A stretch of DNA of 64,000 bases from Candidatus Zipacnadia bacterium (GTDB lineage Bacteria; Armatimonadota; Zipacnadia; Zipacnadales; UBA5352), in contig JALGSU010000003.1 in NCBI GenBank assembly GCA_029821735.1, positions 1 to 64,000 on the forward strand. The letters run 5' to 3'. The translations under genes and the position numbers were made by a program. This document shows, piece after piece, positions 15,856 through 25,450 of the stretch; position 1 is the first letter of the stretch, and each line of letters begins with the position of its first letter. The notes below the pieces were generated by a model. It was not told the DNA's origin. It did no database searches and saw only the letters and a list, made by a program, of their open reading frames with translations.

Positions 15856-16371
15856 ATGGCCGTGGAGTTCCAGAACCCAAAGACGTCTGATTTCGTGGTG
15901 CACGAGATCGCCTACGTACTGATGGGCGGCTTCTACGGACGGTATGCGAAGTCGCTTGCTCTGCGCGGTCTGACCGACGGCGGCTCGCTGACCTGCGTCG
16001 ACACTTCGGCAGCGTGGATGGACCGCGCGCGCCGTCGCCTGGCGAAGGCCACCAATATCGAGTTCCACTGCGGCGACCTCGCCGAGCTTGACATCCCCGA
16101 CGCCTCCCACGACGTCGCGATCATTCACCTGATGCTGCACGACGTCCCCGAGGAGAACCGTCAGGGCTTGGTGAGCGCACTTTCGGCGAAGCTCAAGCCC
16201 GGCGGTCGTCTGGCGATCCGCGAACCGATTGGTCGCCGCCACAGCCTGCCCGAGCCCCAGCTCAAGGATCTCCTGTCTGCCGCTGGCCTGACCGAGACGA
16301 GCGCCCAGCACACGAAGAACTTCTTCATGGGCGAACTGTACGAGGGCGTCTGGGAGAGGCAATGTGCGTAG
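15856..16371 (+). CDS. Class I SAM methyltransferase-like protein lacking motif I
   Basis: A 171-residue protein with methyltransferase motifs II-IV: LTCVDTSAAWMDRARRRLA, IEFHCGDLAELDIPD, HDVAIIHLMLHDVPEE and LKPGGRLAIREPIG. The glycine-rich motif I (normally VLDxGCGxG), which binds SAM, is absent: YAKSLALRG runs straight into LTDGGSLTCVD, as if about 20 codons were deleted in frame. The protein is about 20-30 residues shorter than typical relatives. Unless motif I is supplied differently, it should not bind SAM normally. It may be a decayed enzyme. No ribosome site separates it from the upstream small gene. Confidence 0.7.
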   Translation: MAVEFQNPKTSDFVVHEIAYVLMGGFYGRYAKSLALRGLTDGGSLTCVDTSAAWMDRARRRLAKATNIEFHCGDLAELDIPDASHDVAIIHLMLHDVPEENRQGLVSALSAKLKPGGRLAIREPIGRRHSLPEPQLKDLLSAAGLTETSAQHTKNFFMGELYEGVWERQCA

Positions 16372-16374
16372 ACC

Positions 16375-16404
16375 TTGACTTCAACCTGAGAGGGGCAGTA
16401 TCCT
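16375..16404 (+). promoter_or_regulatory. Candidate promoter for the RuvB-like/DUF5131 pair
   Basis: TTGACT (16375-16380), an 18-nt spacer and TATCCT (16399-16404) begin 4 nt after the methyltransferase stop and about 70 nt before the RuvB-like ATG. This suggests the pair is transcribed independently of the upstream genes. Confidence 0.5.
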
Positions 16405-16474
16405 TCGACCGTATAGCCGCGACCAGTCGGGGACCATAGCACAGCAGAGCGCTACGCCTTGCGGAGCTTGCGTA

Positions 16475-17953
16475 ATGAGCCTTGACCGTCTGCCACGCCC
16501 TGGTGAGCTCATCCGCGTCCTGCGCACACGGGACGGGCGCGAAGTCGTTGGGCGGCTGTTGGGCAGCCCGAAGAACGGCGAGGCCATCACGCAAGACGGC
16601 TCAGAGCAAACGTATGCCCGGCTGGAAGCCGAAGACGGGCAGCGCACCTGGGTTCTCTACAGCACAGACCCCGCCACAGTAACATACGCACTGGCGGACG
16701 CACCGCCCGAAGCGCCACCCAACCCCGAACTCCCCATTGCTGAGGAGGAACCACCGAAACCCGAGGACGGCGCACAATACGATGAAATCGTGAAGAAACG
16801 CCTAGAGGAAGCGCGGGCCCGGATGACGCCACGCACCCCGGACCCAGACCCGATTCTCGAGGACGAAGAGGAAGCGCCGGAATACGTGATAACGAGCCCC
16901 GTCACAATAGCACTCTTAGAGGACCTGTACCGCTGCTACCCACCCCGCGAGGACAAACCCGAGGAGGAGGCACCGCCGCCAAAAGCCGAGCCCGAGGAAA
17001 CGAAGGCAAACGAACTGCGGCCGCAGACACTTGACGAATACGACGTCGGGCAGGGAAGCATGATACGCATCATGCGCGTGGAGATCGCGGGCGCCCTCAT
17101 GAAGGGCACTGCGCTACCTCACGTGCTCATGTCGGGGCCACCAGGCTTGGGAAAGACAACACTGGCCTATGTCATTGCCAACGAACTCGGCACCACCATG
17201 CACCAGACCAGCGGGCCTGCATTGGAGGACGCCTCAAGTGTGGTGGGATTGCTCGCCGATATTCGCGAGGGCGATATTCTCTTCATCGACGAGATTCATC
17301 GCCTGCCGAATACGGTTTGCGAGTATCTGTACCAGGCGATGGAGGACTTCCGTATCGACTTCATCGAGGGCGAGAGAGGCGAGGCCCGTTCCGTGGTTCG
17401 TGAGCTTCCGCGTTTCACCGTTGTGGGCGCGACAACAAACACTGGCGAGATGCCCCGACCCCTCCGAAATCGGTTCGACATCCAGTTCCACCTGGAATTC
17501 TACAACGAAGAGCAGTTAACAGTGATCGCCGATAGGACGGCTCGCATTATGGGCACCAGTATCTCCCCGAGCGCGGCACAGGAACTCGCCCAGCGGTCGC
17601 GGGGCACGGCGCGTATCGTGAACCGCTTAGTGGAACGCGCCTGCACCTGGGCGCTCGTACTCGAGGAACCGGAGATCACACCCGAAGTCCTGCACGTCAC
17701 CCTGGACGCAATGGGGATCGACGAGGCGGGCCTCACACCGCTGGACCGCCGCTTCCTCCGCACGATCGAGGAGCAGTACGATGGCGGACCCGTGGGATTA
17801 CCGGCTATCGCGGCCACATTGGGCGAGGACAAGTCCATCGTAAGCGAAGTGATCGAGCCCTACCTGCTGCTGCGCGGCTACATCAACCGAACACCGCGAG
17901 GCAGAGAAACTACTGATCGCGGGCGTGCACATATGGCAGGGAGGGATGATTAG
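16475..17953 (+). CDS. RuvB-like AAA+ ATPase with a novel N-terminal extension
   Basis: A 492-residue protein. Residues 181-492 align end to end with RuvB: the [13 protein letters not shown] entry, Walker [10 protein letters not shown] (221-229), Walker [11 protein letters not shown], sensor VGATTNTG, and the winged-helix end with [17 protein letters not shown] and RTPRGR. The first 75 residues look like a small beta domain ([20 protein letters not shown]...), followed by a long acidic, proline-rich linker (76-180). Canonical RuvB has no such extension, and a canonical ruvB with ruvA and ruvC exists at 43-45 kb. It is therefore probably an accessory branch-migration or remodelling ATPase. It is followed by a phage-type DUF5131 gene. 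Codon use is more A-rich than that of its neighbours, suggesting transfer. Confidence 0.85.
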   Translation: MSLDRLPRPGELIRVLRTRDGREVVGRLLGSPKNGEAITQDGSEQTYARLEAEDGQRTWVLYSTDPATVTYALADAPPEAPPNPELPIAEEEPPKPEDGAQYDEIVKKRLEEARARMTPRTPDPDPILEDEEEAPEYVITSPVTIALLEDLYRCYPPREDKPEEEAPPPKAEPEETKANELRPQTLDEYDVGQGSMIRIMRVEIAGALMKGTALPHVLMSGPPGLGKTTLAYVIANELGTTMHQTSGPALEDASSVVGLLADIREGDILFIDEIHRLPNTVCEYLYQAMEDFRIDFIEGERGEARSVVRELPRFTVVGATTNTGEMPRPLRNRFDIQFHLEFYNEEQLTVIADRTARIMGTSISPSAAQELAQRSRGTARIVNRLVERACTWALVLEEPEITPEVLHVTLDAMGIDEAGLTPLDRRFLRTIEEQYDGGPVGLPAIAATLGEDKSIVSEVIEPYLLLRGYINRTPRGRETTDRGRAHMAGRDD

Positions 17954-18014
17954 TGAGTCAGCAGCTTCCCTCCTCATGTCTCTATCACGTTCCCTCCCGA
18001 GGAGTAAGCATACC

Positions 18015-18725
18015 TTGGCCACATCAAAGATCGAGTGGACCGAATCAACCTGGAACCCAGTCACCGGCTGCACGAAGATCAGCCCGGGGTGTGACAACTG
18101 CTATGCCGAGCGCATGGCCCATAGACTCAAGGCCATGGGCCAGCGCAACTACCGCAACGGCTTCGGACTGACTACCCATGAGGACGCGCTGGACCTGCCG
18201 CTCAAGTGGCGGTCTCCCCGGGTCATTTTCGTCAACTCAATGAGTGACCTGTTCCACAAGCGTGTGCCCGGCGAGTTTATCCGCCGGACGTTTGGCGTCA
18301 TGCGATCGGCTGACCACCACATCTTCCAGCTACTCACCAAGCGCTCGCGCCGCATGGCTCAGATGAGTGAACATCTGGACTGGCCTGCGCACGTCTGGGC
18401 CGGCGTCAGCGTGGAAAACCGTGACTTCGCCTTCCGCCTCGACGATCTTCGCGCGACCGCTGCGAAGGTCCGGTTTGTCTCCTTCGAGCCGCTTCTCGGG
18501 CCAGTGGCGGGCGCGGACCTGTCGGGCATCGACTGGGTAATCGTCGGTGGCGAGTCAGGTCCGGGTGCCCGGCCAATGGAGAAGCACTGGGTCGAGGACA
18601 TGCGCGATCAGTGCCTGGACGAGGACATCCCCTTCTTCTTCAAGCAATGGGGCGGCACCAACAAGAAGAAGGCCGGGCGGGCGCTTGAGGGCCGCACGTG
18701 GGAACAGATGCCCGCCCCCTCATAG
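18015..18725 (+). CDS. Phage Gp37/Gp68 family protein (DUF5131)
   Basis: A 236-residue protein opening with [23 protein letters not shown] and NCYAERMA, the hallmark of the DUF5131 family found in phages, plasmids and islands. The three cysteines (C-x6-C-x2-C) resemble the Fe-S site of radical SAM enzymes, and relatives have been compared to that fold; the reaction is unknown. Later conserved blocks are [30 protein letters not shown] and [14 protein letters not shown], ending FFFKQWGG. I chose the TTG at 18015, which follows GAGGAG by 10 nt, because family members start just before SKIEWT; an in-frame ATG lies at 17976. Confidence 0.85.
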   Translation: MATSKIEWTESTWNPVTGCTKISPGCDNCYAERMAHRLKAMGQRNYRNGFGLTTHEDALDLPLKWRSPRVIFVNSMSDLFHKRVPGEFIRRTFGVMRSADHHIFQLLTKRSRRMAQMSEHLDWPAHVWAGVSVENRDFAFRLDDLRATAAKVRFVSFEPLLGPVAGADLSGIDWVIVGGESGPGARPMEKHWVEDMRDQCLDEDIPFFFKQWGGTNKKKAGRALEGRTWEQMPAPS

Positions 18726-18751
18726 CCCACGACTGCACGGGAGTGAACGCC

Positions 18752-19716
18752 ATGCAGACCCGCAAGCTCGGACGAAGCGACCTCGAAGTCTCCGTCATCG
18801 CCATGGGATGCTGGGCCATCGCCGGCGGAAGGACGCCATCGACGCCATCCACGCCGCCATGGACGCGGGCGTCAACTTCTACGATACCGCCGAGGGCTAC
18901 GGTGCGGGCGACTCCGAACGCCTGCTCGGGCGCGCACTCGTCGGGCGCCGCGACCGCGCGATCGTCGCCACCAAGGCCTCCGGAAATCACCACACTCCCG
19001 ACGGTCTGCGCGAAGCCTGCGAGGAGTCCCTGCGCAACCTGCAGACTGACTGGATTGACCTCTACCAGCTCCACTGGCCCAATCGCGACGTGCCTTTCGC
19101 CGACACTTGGGGCGCGATGGAGGAGCTCATTGCCGAGGGCAAGGTCCGCGTCGCAGGCGTGAGCAACTTCGGCCCGCTGGATATGGCTGGCCTGCTCGAA
19201 GTCGGTCACCCCGACGTGGATCAGCTCGCCTACAACCTGCTCTTCCGTGCGCTGGAGTTCGAGATCGCGCCTATCTGCGAGGACCGCGAGACGAGCATCC
19301 TGTGCTACTCGCCGATGATGCAGGGGTTGCTGACGGGCAAGTTCGCCACCGCCGACGACGTGCCCGACGGCCGCGCTCGCAGCCGCCACTTCGCCGACGG
19401 GCGCGAGCTCGTCCGCCACGGGGAGTCGGGTGCGGAGGAACTGACTTTCGCTGCTATCGCCGAGGTGCGGGCGATCGCCGACGAACTCGGCGCGCCCATG
19501 CATCACGTTGCGCTGGCCTGGCTGCTTCGGCAACCCGCCGTGGCAAGTGTCCTCGCGGGGATGCGTAGCCGCGACCAGGCGCTGGACAATGCCGCTGCCG
19601 CCGAGTTGGACCTCTCCTGCGAAGTCGTCGAACGCCTCAGCGCGGTGACCGATGACCTCAAGCAGACGCTCGGCCCCAACGCCGACATGTGGCAGGGCCA
19701 ATCGCGCATCCGCTGA
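18752..19716 (+). CDS. Aldo/keto reductase, frameshifted near the N-terminus
   Basis: An NADPH-linked aldo/keto reductase of about 320 residues once two frames are joined. The start (MQTRKLGRSDLEVSVIAMGCWAIAGG) is in one frame. After about 18828 the coding continues in another with RKDAIDAIHAAMDAGVNFYDTAEGYG, containing catalytic Asp and Tyr, then IVATKAS with the conserved Lys, LYQLHWPNRD with the His, and IRVAGVSNFG-like VRVAGVSNFG. Family members have several extra residues between WAIAGG and the first helix, so a short out-of-frame deletion is likely. As it stands the gene is broken. Confidence 0.82.
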
Positions 19717-19719
19717 GAG

Positions 19720-20298
19720 TCATCTCCTCTGCCGCGGTTTGCAGATGATCTCGCGCACTTCCATGTCGAAGAAGTTGTTCGCATGCGCTGCCTGCAGCAC
19801 CACCGCCGTGTCCGCGCCGCGACCGGTGCCGCCCACGGCGATGATCTCGCGATCCGTCGGCACCAGCCCCGCGTCCGCAGCCATGGTCGCCACCTCGACG
19901 GCCACCTTCGTGCCCTCGCTGATGCGCCGCAGCGTGTGGGCAATTATCTCGACGTGGCTGATCCCGCCGAACTTCCCGCTGATCGACCGCCCGACGCCCG
20001 ACAGCGCATGCGCGCAGATCAGCACCTCGATGCCGGCGTCCTCAAGCGCCCGCCGCTCCTCATCGGTGATCGACGGGCTGTCGTCCTTCTTGTTCCACCC
20101 CGCGTGGCTGGGTATCGCGACGATGCTCACATCCTCATCGCCTATCGCCCGGTGCAGCGCCAGCGCAGTCGTCCCGTGGCCGGATGCGCACACCACGTGC
20201 TCGATGCTCAGTTCGGCGCGGCGCCGCGCCACCGCTGCGGCCACCGCGTCGGTGTTGTCCGGCCCGGGCCTGTCGAAGTAGGTGATCTCACTTGTCAT
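19720..20298 (-). CDS. Pyruvate-kinase C-terminal-domain-like protein
   Basis: A 192-residue stand-alone protein resembling the alpha/beta C-terminal (allosteric) domain of pyruvate kinase: VVCASGHGTTALALHRAIG, VSIVAIPSHAGW, LEDAGIEVLICAHALSGVGRSI and REIIAVGGTGRGADTAVVLQAAHA. Such isolated domains occur widely in bacteria and archaea without a defined reaction. The start at 20298 gives a 9-nt spacing from GGGAGG, better than the ATG at 20304. It lies just downstream of the BNR protein gene on the same strand, 22 nt away, so the two are probably co-transcribed. Confidence 0.75.
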   Translation of the reverse strand: MTSEITYFDRPGPDNTDAVAAAVARRRAELSIEHVVCASGHGTTALALHRAIGDEDVSIVAIPSHAGWNKKDDSPSITDEERRALEDAGIEVLICAHALSGVGRSISGKFGGISHVEIIAHTLRRISEGTKVAVEVATMAADAGLVPTDREIIAVGGTGRGADTAVVLQAAHANNFFDMEVREIICKPRQRR

Positions 20299-20320
20299 TG
20301 CCATGCGCCTCCCGTGTGCG

Positions 20321-21858
20321 TCACTGCTCCTGCGGCTGGTCAATCCCCGCCGCAAAGTCCTCGGTCGTCGCGATGCGCCAGGTGTCGCCGCCGTCCTCGC
20401 TCATGATGATCGCCGGGTCATGCGGGCGCACCTTGTAGGCCTTGCCCTCTGCCGGATCAGTCAGATTCTCGCCGGGCCACTTGGCCCGATACGCCTCGGC
20501 CATCTCCGGCGTGAGCTGCGCCGCATAGTAATAGTAGGTCAGGAAGAGCCGCCCCTGCCGATCCATCGCAAGCTTCTGGTAGAAGATGCTGTAGGCGCGA
20601 TGAAACGCCACCACCAGCGGCCCCAGTTCCTCCCACTTCCACGACCCGTCGGCCTGCTTCTTCGCGCGCATGTAGTCCAGCGTCCGGGTCATGTCCGCGT
20701 TGTTGATCTCCTCGGGCCCGAGCACAGTCCCATCGCTCGCCGTGCCTCGCGACATGTTCCGCCCCACCACATGCAGCGTGTCGTCAGCGTCAATCGCCAG
20801 CGCCACATACGTGTAGCCGTCCAGTCATCGGCGGTCTTCGGCACCGCCACCTTCGAGCGCACGTGCCAGAAGTGGTGCTGGTGAGCGCCGATGACCACAT
20901 GCAGACGGCCATCGCTGTCTGCGACGATCGCTCCGGCGTTATGCGCGTCCGGCTTCTCGGTGTACGCATTCTGGCCGAAGCCGATCAGCACCGGCTCACT
21001 CACCTCACCGGTGGCGTGGTCATACGAGACCACATACTGCGCCGTGCCTGGCAGGGGCTGACCATCCTCCCCCACCGCCGGCTGGTTCGACGCGCACGTC
21101 ACCCAGGTCCGGTCGCCCACGCGCGCAGCCGTCGGCCCGGCCCCCGAATGCGCGGGGTTGAGGAAGTAGCCCGCCGGCGTGAGCTGCACCGGTTCCGGGA
21201 TGGTCACCGAACCGTCCTCCGCCAGCTTCAATTCATAGAGCAGCACCGTGCCACTGGCCTCGCTCAGGATCATCGGCGGGCGCCCGTCGCCCGCCAGCTC
21301 CAGGCGGTGCGCGGCGTGCAGCGGGATCACATGCACCTGCCACTCATCCGCGCCTTGGGGCAGCCGCAGCAGCGCATGCCCTCCCCCCGGCGGCAGCAGG
21401 TGCACATGCGCCCACGCGTCTCCCGAACTGTCGCACACCACCCGCGTATTGTAGGCCCGCACTCCTGCCACATACTTCCCGCCCCACTCCGGGAAGACCG
21501 GTCGCAGCAGGTCCACGATCGCCCACGCGCGCCACTGCCCGTCATCGCCGAGCATCTGCAGATAGCCATCGCGCGTGCCGTCACCCGCGTCGATGTCTGG
21601 CGCAATCGCCATGATGATCGGGCGGTTCAGGGCGTCGAAGGCCACGCGGGAGGTCGGCATGAACCGCGGGTTGTAGTCGAGAAGCTCACGCTCGCCGAGG
21701 TAGTACTTCTGGTGGACGATCGGCGTCTGACCGGGGATGATGACCGGCGCTTTGGCGGCATCGATCTCCGCGCCCCCGTGGTCGTATGGTGAGGGGACGG
21801 GCTGGCCGAACGCGGCCGAACCCAGCGCGATCATCGCGAGGCAGAGCCTGAACAACAT
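20321..21858 (-). CDS. Secreted BNR-repeat protein, frameshifted
   Basis: A protein of about 510 residues after joining two frames. It begins with a signal peptide (MLFRLCLAMIALGSAAFG) after a GGAGG site, then beta-propeller-like repeats of the BNR family (for example RVAFDALNRPIIMA, GRLHVVIGAHQHHFWHVRS, IMSEDGGDTWRIAT with the Asp-box pattern). The frame breaks near 20820: TADDW is followed in the other frame by DGYTYVALAIDADDTLHVVGRNMSRG. It probably binds or cleaves polysaccharide outside the cytoplasm. Whether the break is real or an assembly indel cannot be judged here. Confidence 0.8.
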
Positions 21859-21939
21859 TGCGCACCTCCGGCGAGCGAATGAACCTGCGTGGCAGATACA
21901 AGTTCGCTACGCCGGTGCACAGGTCCTCGTGCCCGTTGG

Positions 21940-24243
21940 CTATTGCCGGATCACGATGCGCCAACCGCCCGAGGAGACCATGGGCTCGCCTGTGACTTCG
22001 TAGACCCAGCTGTCGCGCCGTAGCGTGAGCGGGTCGAGTGGCAGCACCGACCGGTATGGTCCGTGCCAATCACCGCCGAGCGATACCTCGTTGCCGCTGG
22101 CGTCGAAGCCCACCGCTGGCGGCGCGGTCGCGGTCAGGTCACGCAAAGTCGCCGGGTAGCAGCCGGTGTCTTTGCAGAAGTCGTCGATGGCCTCGTCCAA
22201 TGACTCGAGCCCACTGCTGATCTGCCCGCTCACCTCTCTTTCCTCGCCGCCGCCGACCCCGGCGTAGGCGGGGACCAGCAGGTGATAGCCACTGCCGGCG
22301 ACCAGTAAGCCGGCGATCGCGACCGCGTGGCCCATGGCCTGGGCGATGGCCCGCGAGCGCGAAGTCGCATACGGCGCCACCGCGCCGAAAGCCAGCACCG
22401 ATATGTAAGCCAGCAGAGATGCAAGCGTCACCACCACCGCGCCCAGCTTGTATAGGTCACCCGCGGGCGTGTAGATGGAGGGCCGCCCCAAGCCAGACTT
22501 CTCCAGAATCATGGACAGCAACACCAGGGATCCGAGACAGAGGGTGCCGAACACCACATGCGCGGCGCGGGTGGCCAGGCGCGGCCAATCGCACCGCGCG
22601 TCACTCACGAAGCGATGGACCGCCACGCTCCACGCAACGCTGGCCAACAGCCACAGACCCCACAGCGGCAGCACCCCGTCAATCGCGTACCAGATGCGCG
22701 TAAGTGTTCCGCCCGCTGTCAGAGCATTCACGGTCGGCGCGGCCGACGCTGTGGTCAGCGCGATCGCCCAGGCCACGAAGCCCCCCACCAGCAAGGTCCA
22801 CACCAGCAGCCTCGTGAGGTCCAAAGCTGGCAGCGGCGTGCGTTCGAGGGCGACCACGTGCTTGCGTACTTCGTCAGTGGGCCTGTTGCCAGCCCACCAC
22901 CCCGAAGGCACCAGCACGAACAACGCCCCAACACAAACGAGCATCCACAGGCCGGGAAACAGGAACAGGAAGGCACCAATCACGAACTCAGTGCGCACCA
23001 GCCAGGCGGGCAGCGGCTTGCGCCCGGCCTGCATCGTCGCGGCGACCAGAAACACCAGCGCGGCCAGCAGCACCGCCAGCGGAGACCGCGCGAAGGTCCC
23101 GCCGACCGCGGCTGTGCGCCGAATCCAGACGCCGCCCCCAGGCGCACGGGAGGATGGCGAGAAGGTCAGGTCCTCCATCTCATCTCGGTCCAGGATGGTC
23201 CACAGGCGGGTGGTGCGGCGCTGACTCAACTCGACCTGCGCAGCCAGCGGCTCGTCTGATACCGAGGCCCGACCGAACCGCCCTCTGTGCGCGCGCGCTT
23301 CCTCCGGGTACTCGAATATCCACGAGTCGTCCTCAAGCCCGCGAACACCTGTGGCCACGTGGATTGTGCTGCGACCGTTCTCCCGCACTGCCGACGAGGG
23401 TGTGCGTTCGACCGTCTGGCGGCGGATCACAGAATAGGCCGATCCCAGCGGCAGGCGACGATTGACTGGCAGCGACGCCCATTCGAGCTGATCGCAGTCC
23501 AGCGCGTCCTCGGCCAACACCACCAGCAGCAGCGCCGTCTTCTCCGGTGAGCTGAGGCGCGAAATATGCAGCGGGTAGACGAGCCTGTCCGTGGGAAAGC
23601 GGATGCCGATGGGCCGGACGTCGCCCATCACCGGCCGCTCAGCGACCACGTCGGGGAGCACCTTGAGGGCGACGAAGTACCAGTGCTTGTCCACGTAATG
23701 CTGAACGACCCGCTCGCCGCCATCCGGCAGGCGGTAACCATTGTCCGCCAGCCACCCGACCAGCACCCCTGTGCGCGTCGCCGACAGCACCGCCGCGTCG
23801 TAGTCCCCCACGGCCATGCGCGCATGCACAGTCACCACGCCGCTCCCACTCCCACCATCCTTCTCGCCCGCCCTGCCCCCGAACACGCCCATGCTGGCGG
23901 GACGCTCCACGTCGAATAAGGAGCTCACCCGAGGTGCGGTCCCCAGGAAGATGTAGGGCATGACCTTCTCGCCCACCATGAAGACGTCGGCCGGGCCGGG
24001 CTCTCCAGGCACGGGGATGATCCAGGCGAAGTCGGAGGCCGGGCCGCGGTAGGTGGTTTGCAGCAGCAGGATCTCGCGACCGTACTCGGCCTCGATGATC
24101 ACGGCTCGCTGGTGTGGCGAGGAGACGCCGCCCTGGCCGGCAGCCCGGCCGGTGGCGCGAGGAGGGCTGAAACCCCCGTCGGCCATGCACAGCAATGCGG
24201 ATGAGATGAGGAGTGCGATCGGGACGATACTGCGGCGGATCAT
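21940..24243 (-). CDS. DUF2330 membrane protein with a GspG-like C-terminal domain
   Basis: A 767-residue protein. Signal peptide at 1-21 (MIRRSIVPIALLISSALLCM), then the DUF2330 domain (RAVIIEAEYGREILLLQTTYRGPASDFAWIIPVP), in which a cysteine is often conserved in relatives but none is visible here. Several membrane helices follow (about 400-650). The last 85 residues (LDEAIDDFCKDTGCYPATLRDL, GGDWHGPY, LPLDPL, WVYEV) look like the periplasmic part of a type II secretion major pseudopilin (GspG). I chose the ATG at 24243, which gives the signal peptide, over the in-frame ATG at 24327. Function unknown. Confidence 0.8.
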   Translation of the reverse strand: MIRRSIVPIALLISSALLCMADGGFSPPRATGRAAGQGGVSSPHQRAVIIEAEYGREILLLQTTYRGPASDFAWIIPVPGEPGPADVFMVGEKVMPYIFLGTAPRVSSLFDVERPASMGVFGGRAGEKDGGSGSGVVTVHARMAVGDYDAAVLSATRTGVLVGWLADNGYRLPDGGERVVQHYVDKHWYFVALKVLPDVVAERPVMGDVRPIGIRFPTDRLVYPLHISRLSSPEKTALLLVVLAEDALDCDQLEWASLPVNRRLPLGSAYSVIRRQTVERTPSSAVRENGRSTIHVATGVRGLEDDSWIFEYPEEARAHRGRFGRASVSDEPLAAQVELSQRRTTRLWTILDRDEMEDLTFSPSSRAPGGGVWIRRTAAVGGTFARSPLAVLLAALVFLVAATMQAGRKPLPAWLVRTEFVIGAFLFLFPGLWMLVCVGALFVLVPSGWWAGNRPTDEVRKHVVALERTPLPALDLTRLLVWTLLVGGFVAWAIALTTASAAPTVNALTAGGTLTRIWYAIDGVLPLWGLWLLASVAWSVAVHRFVSDARCDWPRLATRAAHVVFGTLCLGSLVLLSMILEKSGLGRPSIYTPAGDLYKLGAVVVTLASLLAYISVLAFGAVAPYATSRSRAIAQAMGHAVAIAGLLVAGSGYHLLVPAYAGVGGGEEREVSGQISSGLESLDEAIDDFCKDTGCYPATLRDLTATAPPAVGFDASGNEVSLGGDWHGPYRSVLPLDPLTLRRDSWVYEVTGEPMVSSGGWRIVIRQ

Positions 24244-24418
24244 GGCTGCCACCCCACTTCCGGCGCGCGAGCGCCAGCTTGGCTTGAGCCGAATGAACGC
24301 GAGCAGTACGTCTTCTGCATGAGTCAACGTGCGATCTCACGCGGCAGTTCCCGCGCTCATAGGTACAGTGTCCCCCCACGGCCCGAGCGTTACACTATCT
24401 CAACCGGGCTCGATAGGA

Positions 24419-25450
24419 CTACATCCCGCCCAGATTCACCAGCACCCGCTCCAGCACGCTCTGGCAGTAGCCGCAGGCGTGGCACCGTCGGTCGCAGGTG
24501 CTCGTGCGCTCAAACCAATCGTCGGGGAAGGCCTGGTTGTCGAGGATGTGCGGAGCAAGAGCCGGCCCGAAGCCCGGCTCCATGAGGTCGAGCAGGTTGC
24601 CACGATACGAGCGCGTCACGTAGGCGTCGATCACCGCGCGCGGGCGGGCGTGCATCCGCGTGGCGAGCTTCACGACCGGGAACAGGTCATCGTAGTGGTG
24701 AATGTCCTCCGGGCGCACCCACGTGTTCTGCAGGATGCCCGCCCAATTCTCCGGGTCCGCGAAGAACCGCCAGCACGTGTGCGGCACCCAGTCGGGCACG
24801 TTGTGCGTCTCGTCAAGCTCCGCCTCATGCGCCACCAGGTTGTCGTGAAAGCTCTGCCCCGAGCACAGATACAGACACCCGGAGTTCGCCAGCATCACCA
24901 GGCCCTTGTCGTTCTCATCGGCCCAACTCTTCAGCTCGCGCAGATGCTCAAGGTCGCGGTTGTAGTCGCGCTGGAACTGGAAGGTGTCGAACAGGTCCGC
25001 CACATACTCCATCGCCTTAATCGTCCCGATGCGCATGTTGACGGACGCGCGCACCTCGACCTCTGGATGGAACTTCTGCAGCGTGCGAGCGACGAATGGC
25101 GACGTCGTCGTCGCGATCTCAGCCCCGCCCACCACATGGTCGAGGTAGTCCATCACCGACCGCACCTGGTTCTCCAGCCAGCGACTGACCGCGCGCGCCC
25201 CGTAGCAGTTCGCATTGAAGAGGATGTCCAGCTTCACGCCCATCGACTTGAGCGCCGCCAAGTCCTCCTCCAGCCCCGCCTGCGCAGACCAGTCGGTGTA
25301 CCCGCCCTGCGTGGCCAGCGGCGCGCGGCCCGATGGCATGTCCGCCCACGGGAAGTAGACCTCCGCGATGTGCTCGCGGTAGTCGCGCACGATCTCGACG
25401 AAGGGCTCTTCGTCCTCGCTCGGGAGCTGGTAGCCGACTGCGAACTTCAT
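24419..25450 (-). CDS. Peptidase U32-like protein with a cysteine cluster
   Basis: A 343-residue TIM-barrel-like protein resembling the U32 collagenase/UbiU group: EVYFPWADMPSGR near the start, LDILFNANCYG, VRASVNMRIG and GLVMLANSGCLYLCSG. It ends with a cysteine cluster, TCDRRCHACGYCQSVL, which could bind an Fe-S cluster as in UbiU/TrhP relatives. The role could be a hydroxylation or cofactor step rather than proteolysis. Its ATG overlaps the stop of the Fe-S reductase gene upstream by 4 nt, so the two are translationally coupled and probably work together. Confidence 0.75.
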   Translation of the reverse strand: MKFAVGYQLPSEDEEPFVEIVRDYREHIAEVYFPWADMPSGRAPLATQGGYTDWSAQAGLEEDLAALKSMGVKLDILFNANCYGARAVSRWLENQVRSVMDYLDHVVGGAEIATTTSPFVARTLQKFHPEVEVRASVNMRIGTIKAMEYVADLFDTFQFQRDYNRDLEHLRELKSWADENDKGLVMLANSGCLYLCSGQSFHDNLVAHEAELDETHNVPDWVPHTCWRFFADPENWAGILQNTWVRPEDIHHYDDLFPVVKLATRMHARPRAVIDAYVTRSYRGNLLDLMEPGFGPALAPHILDNQAFPDDWFERTSTCDRRCHACGYCQSVLERVLVNLGGM

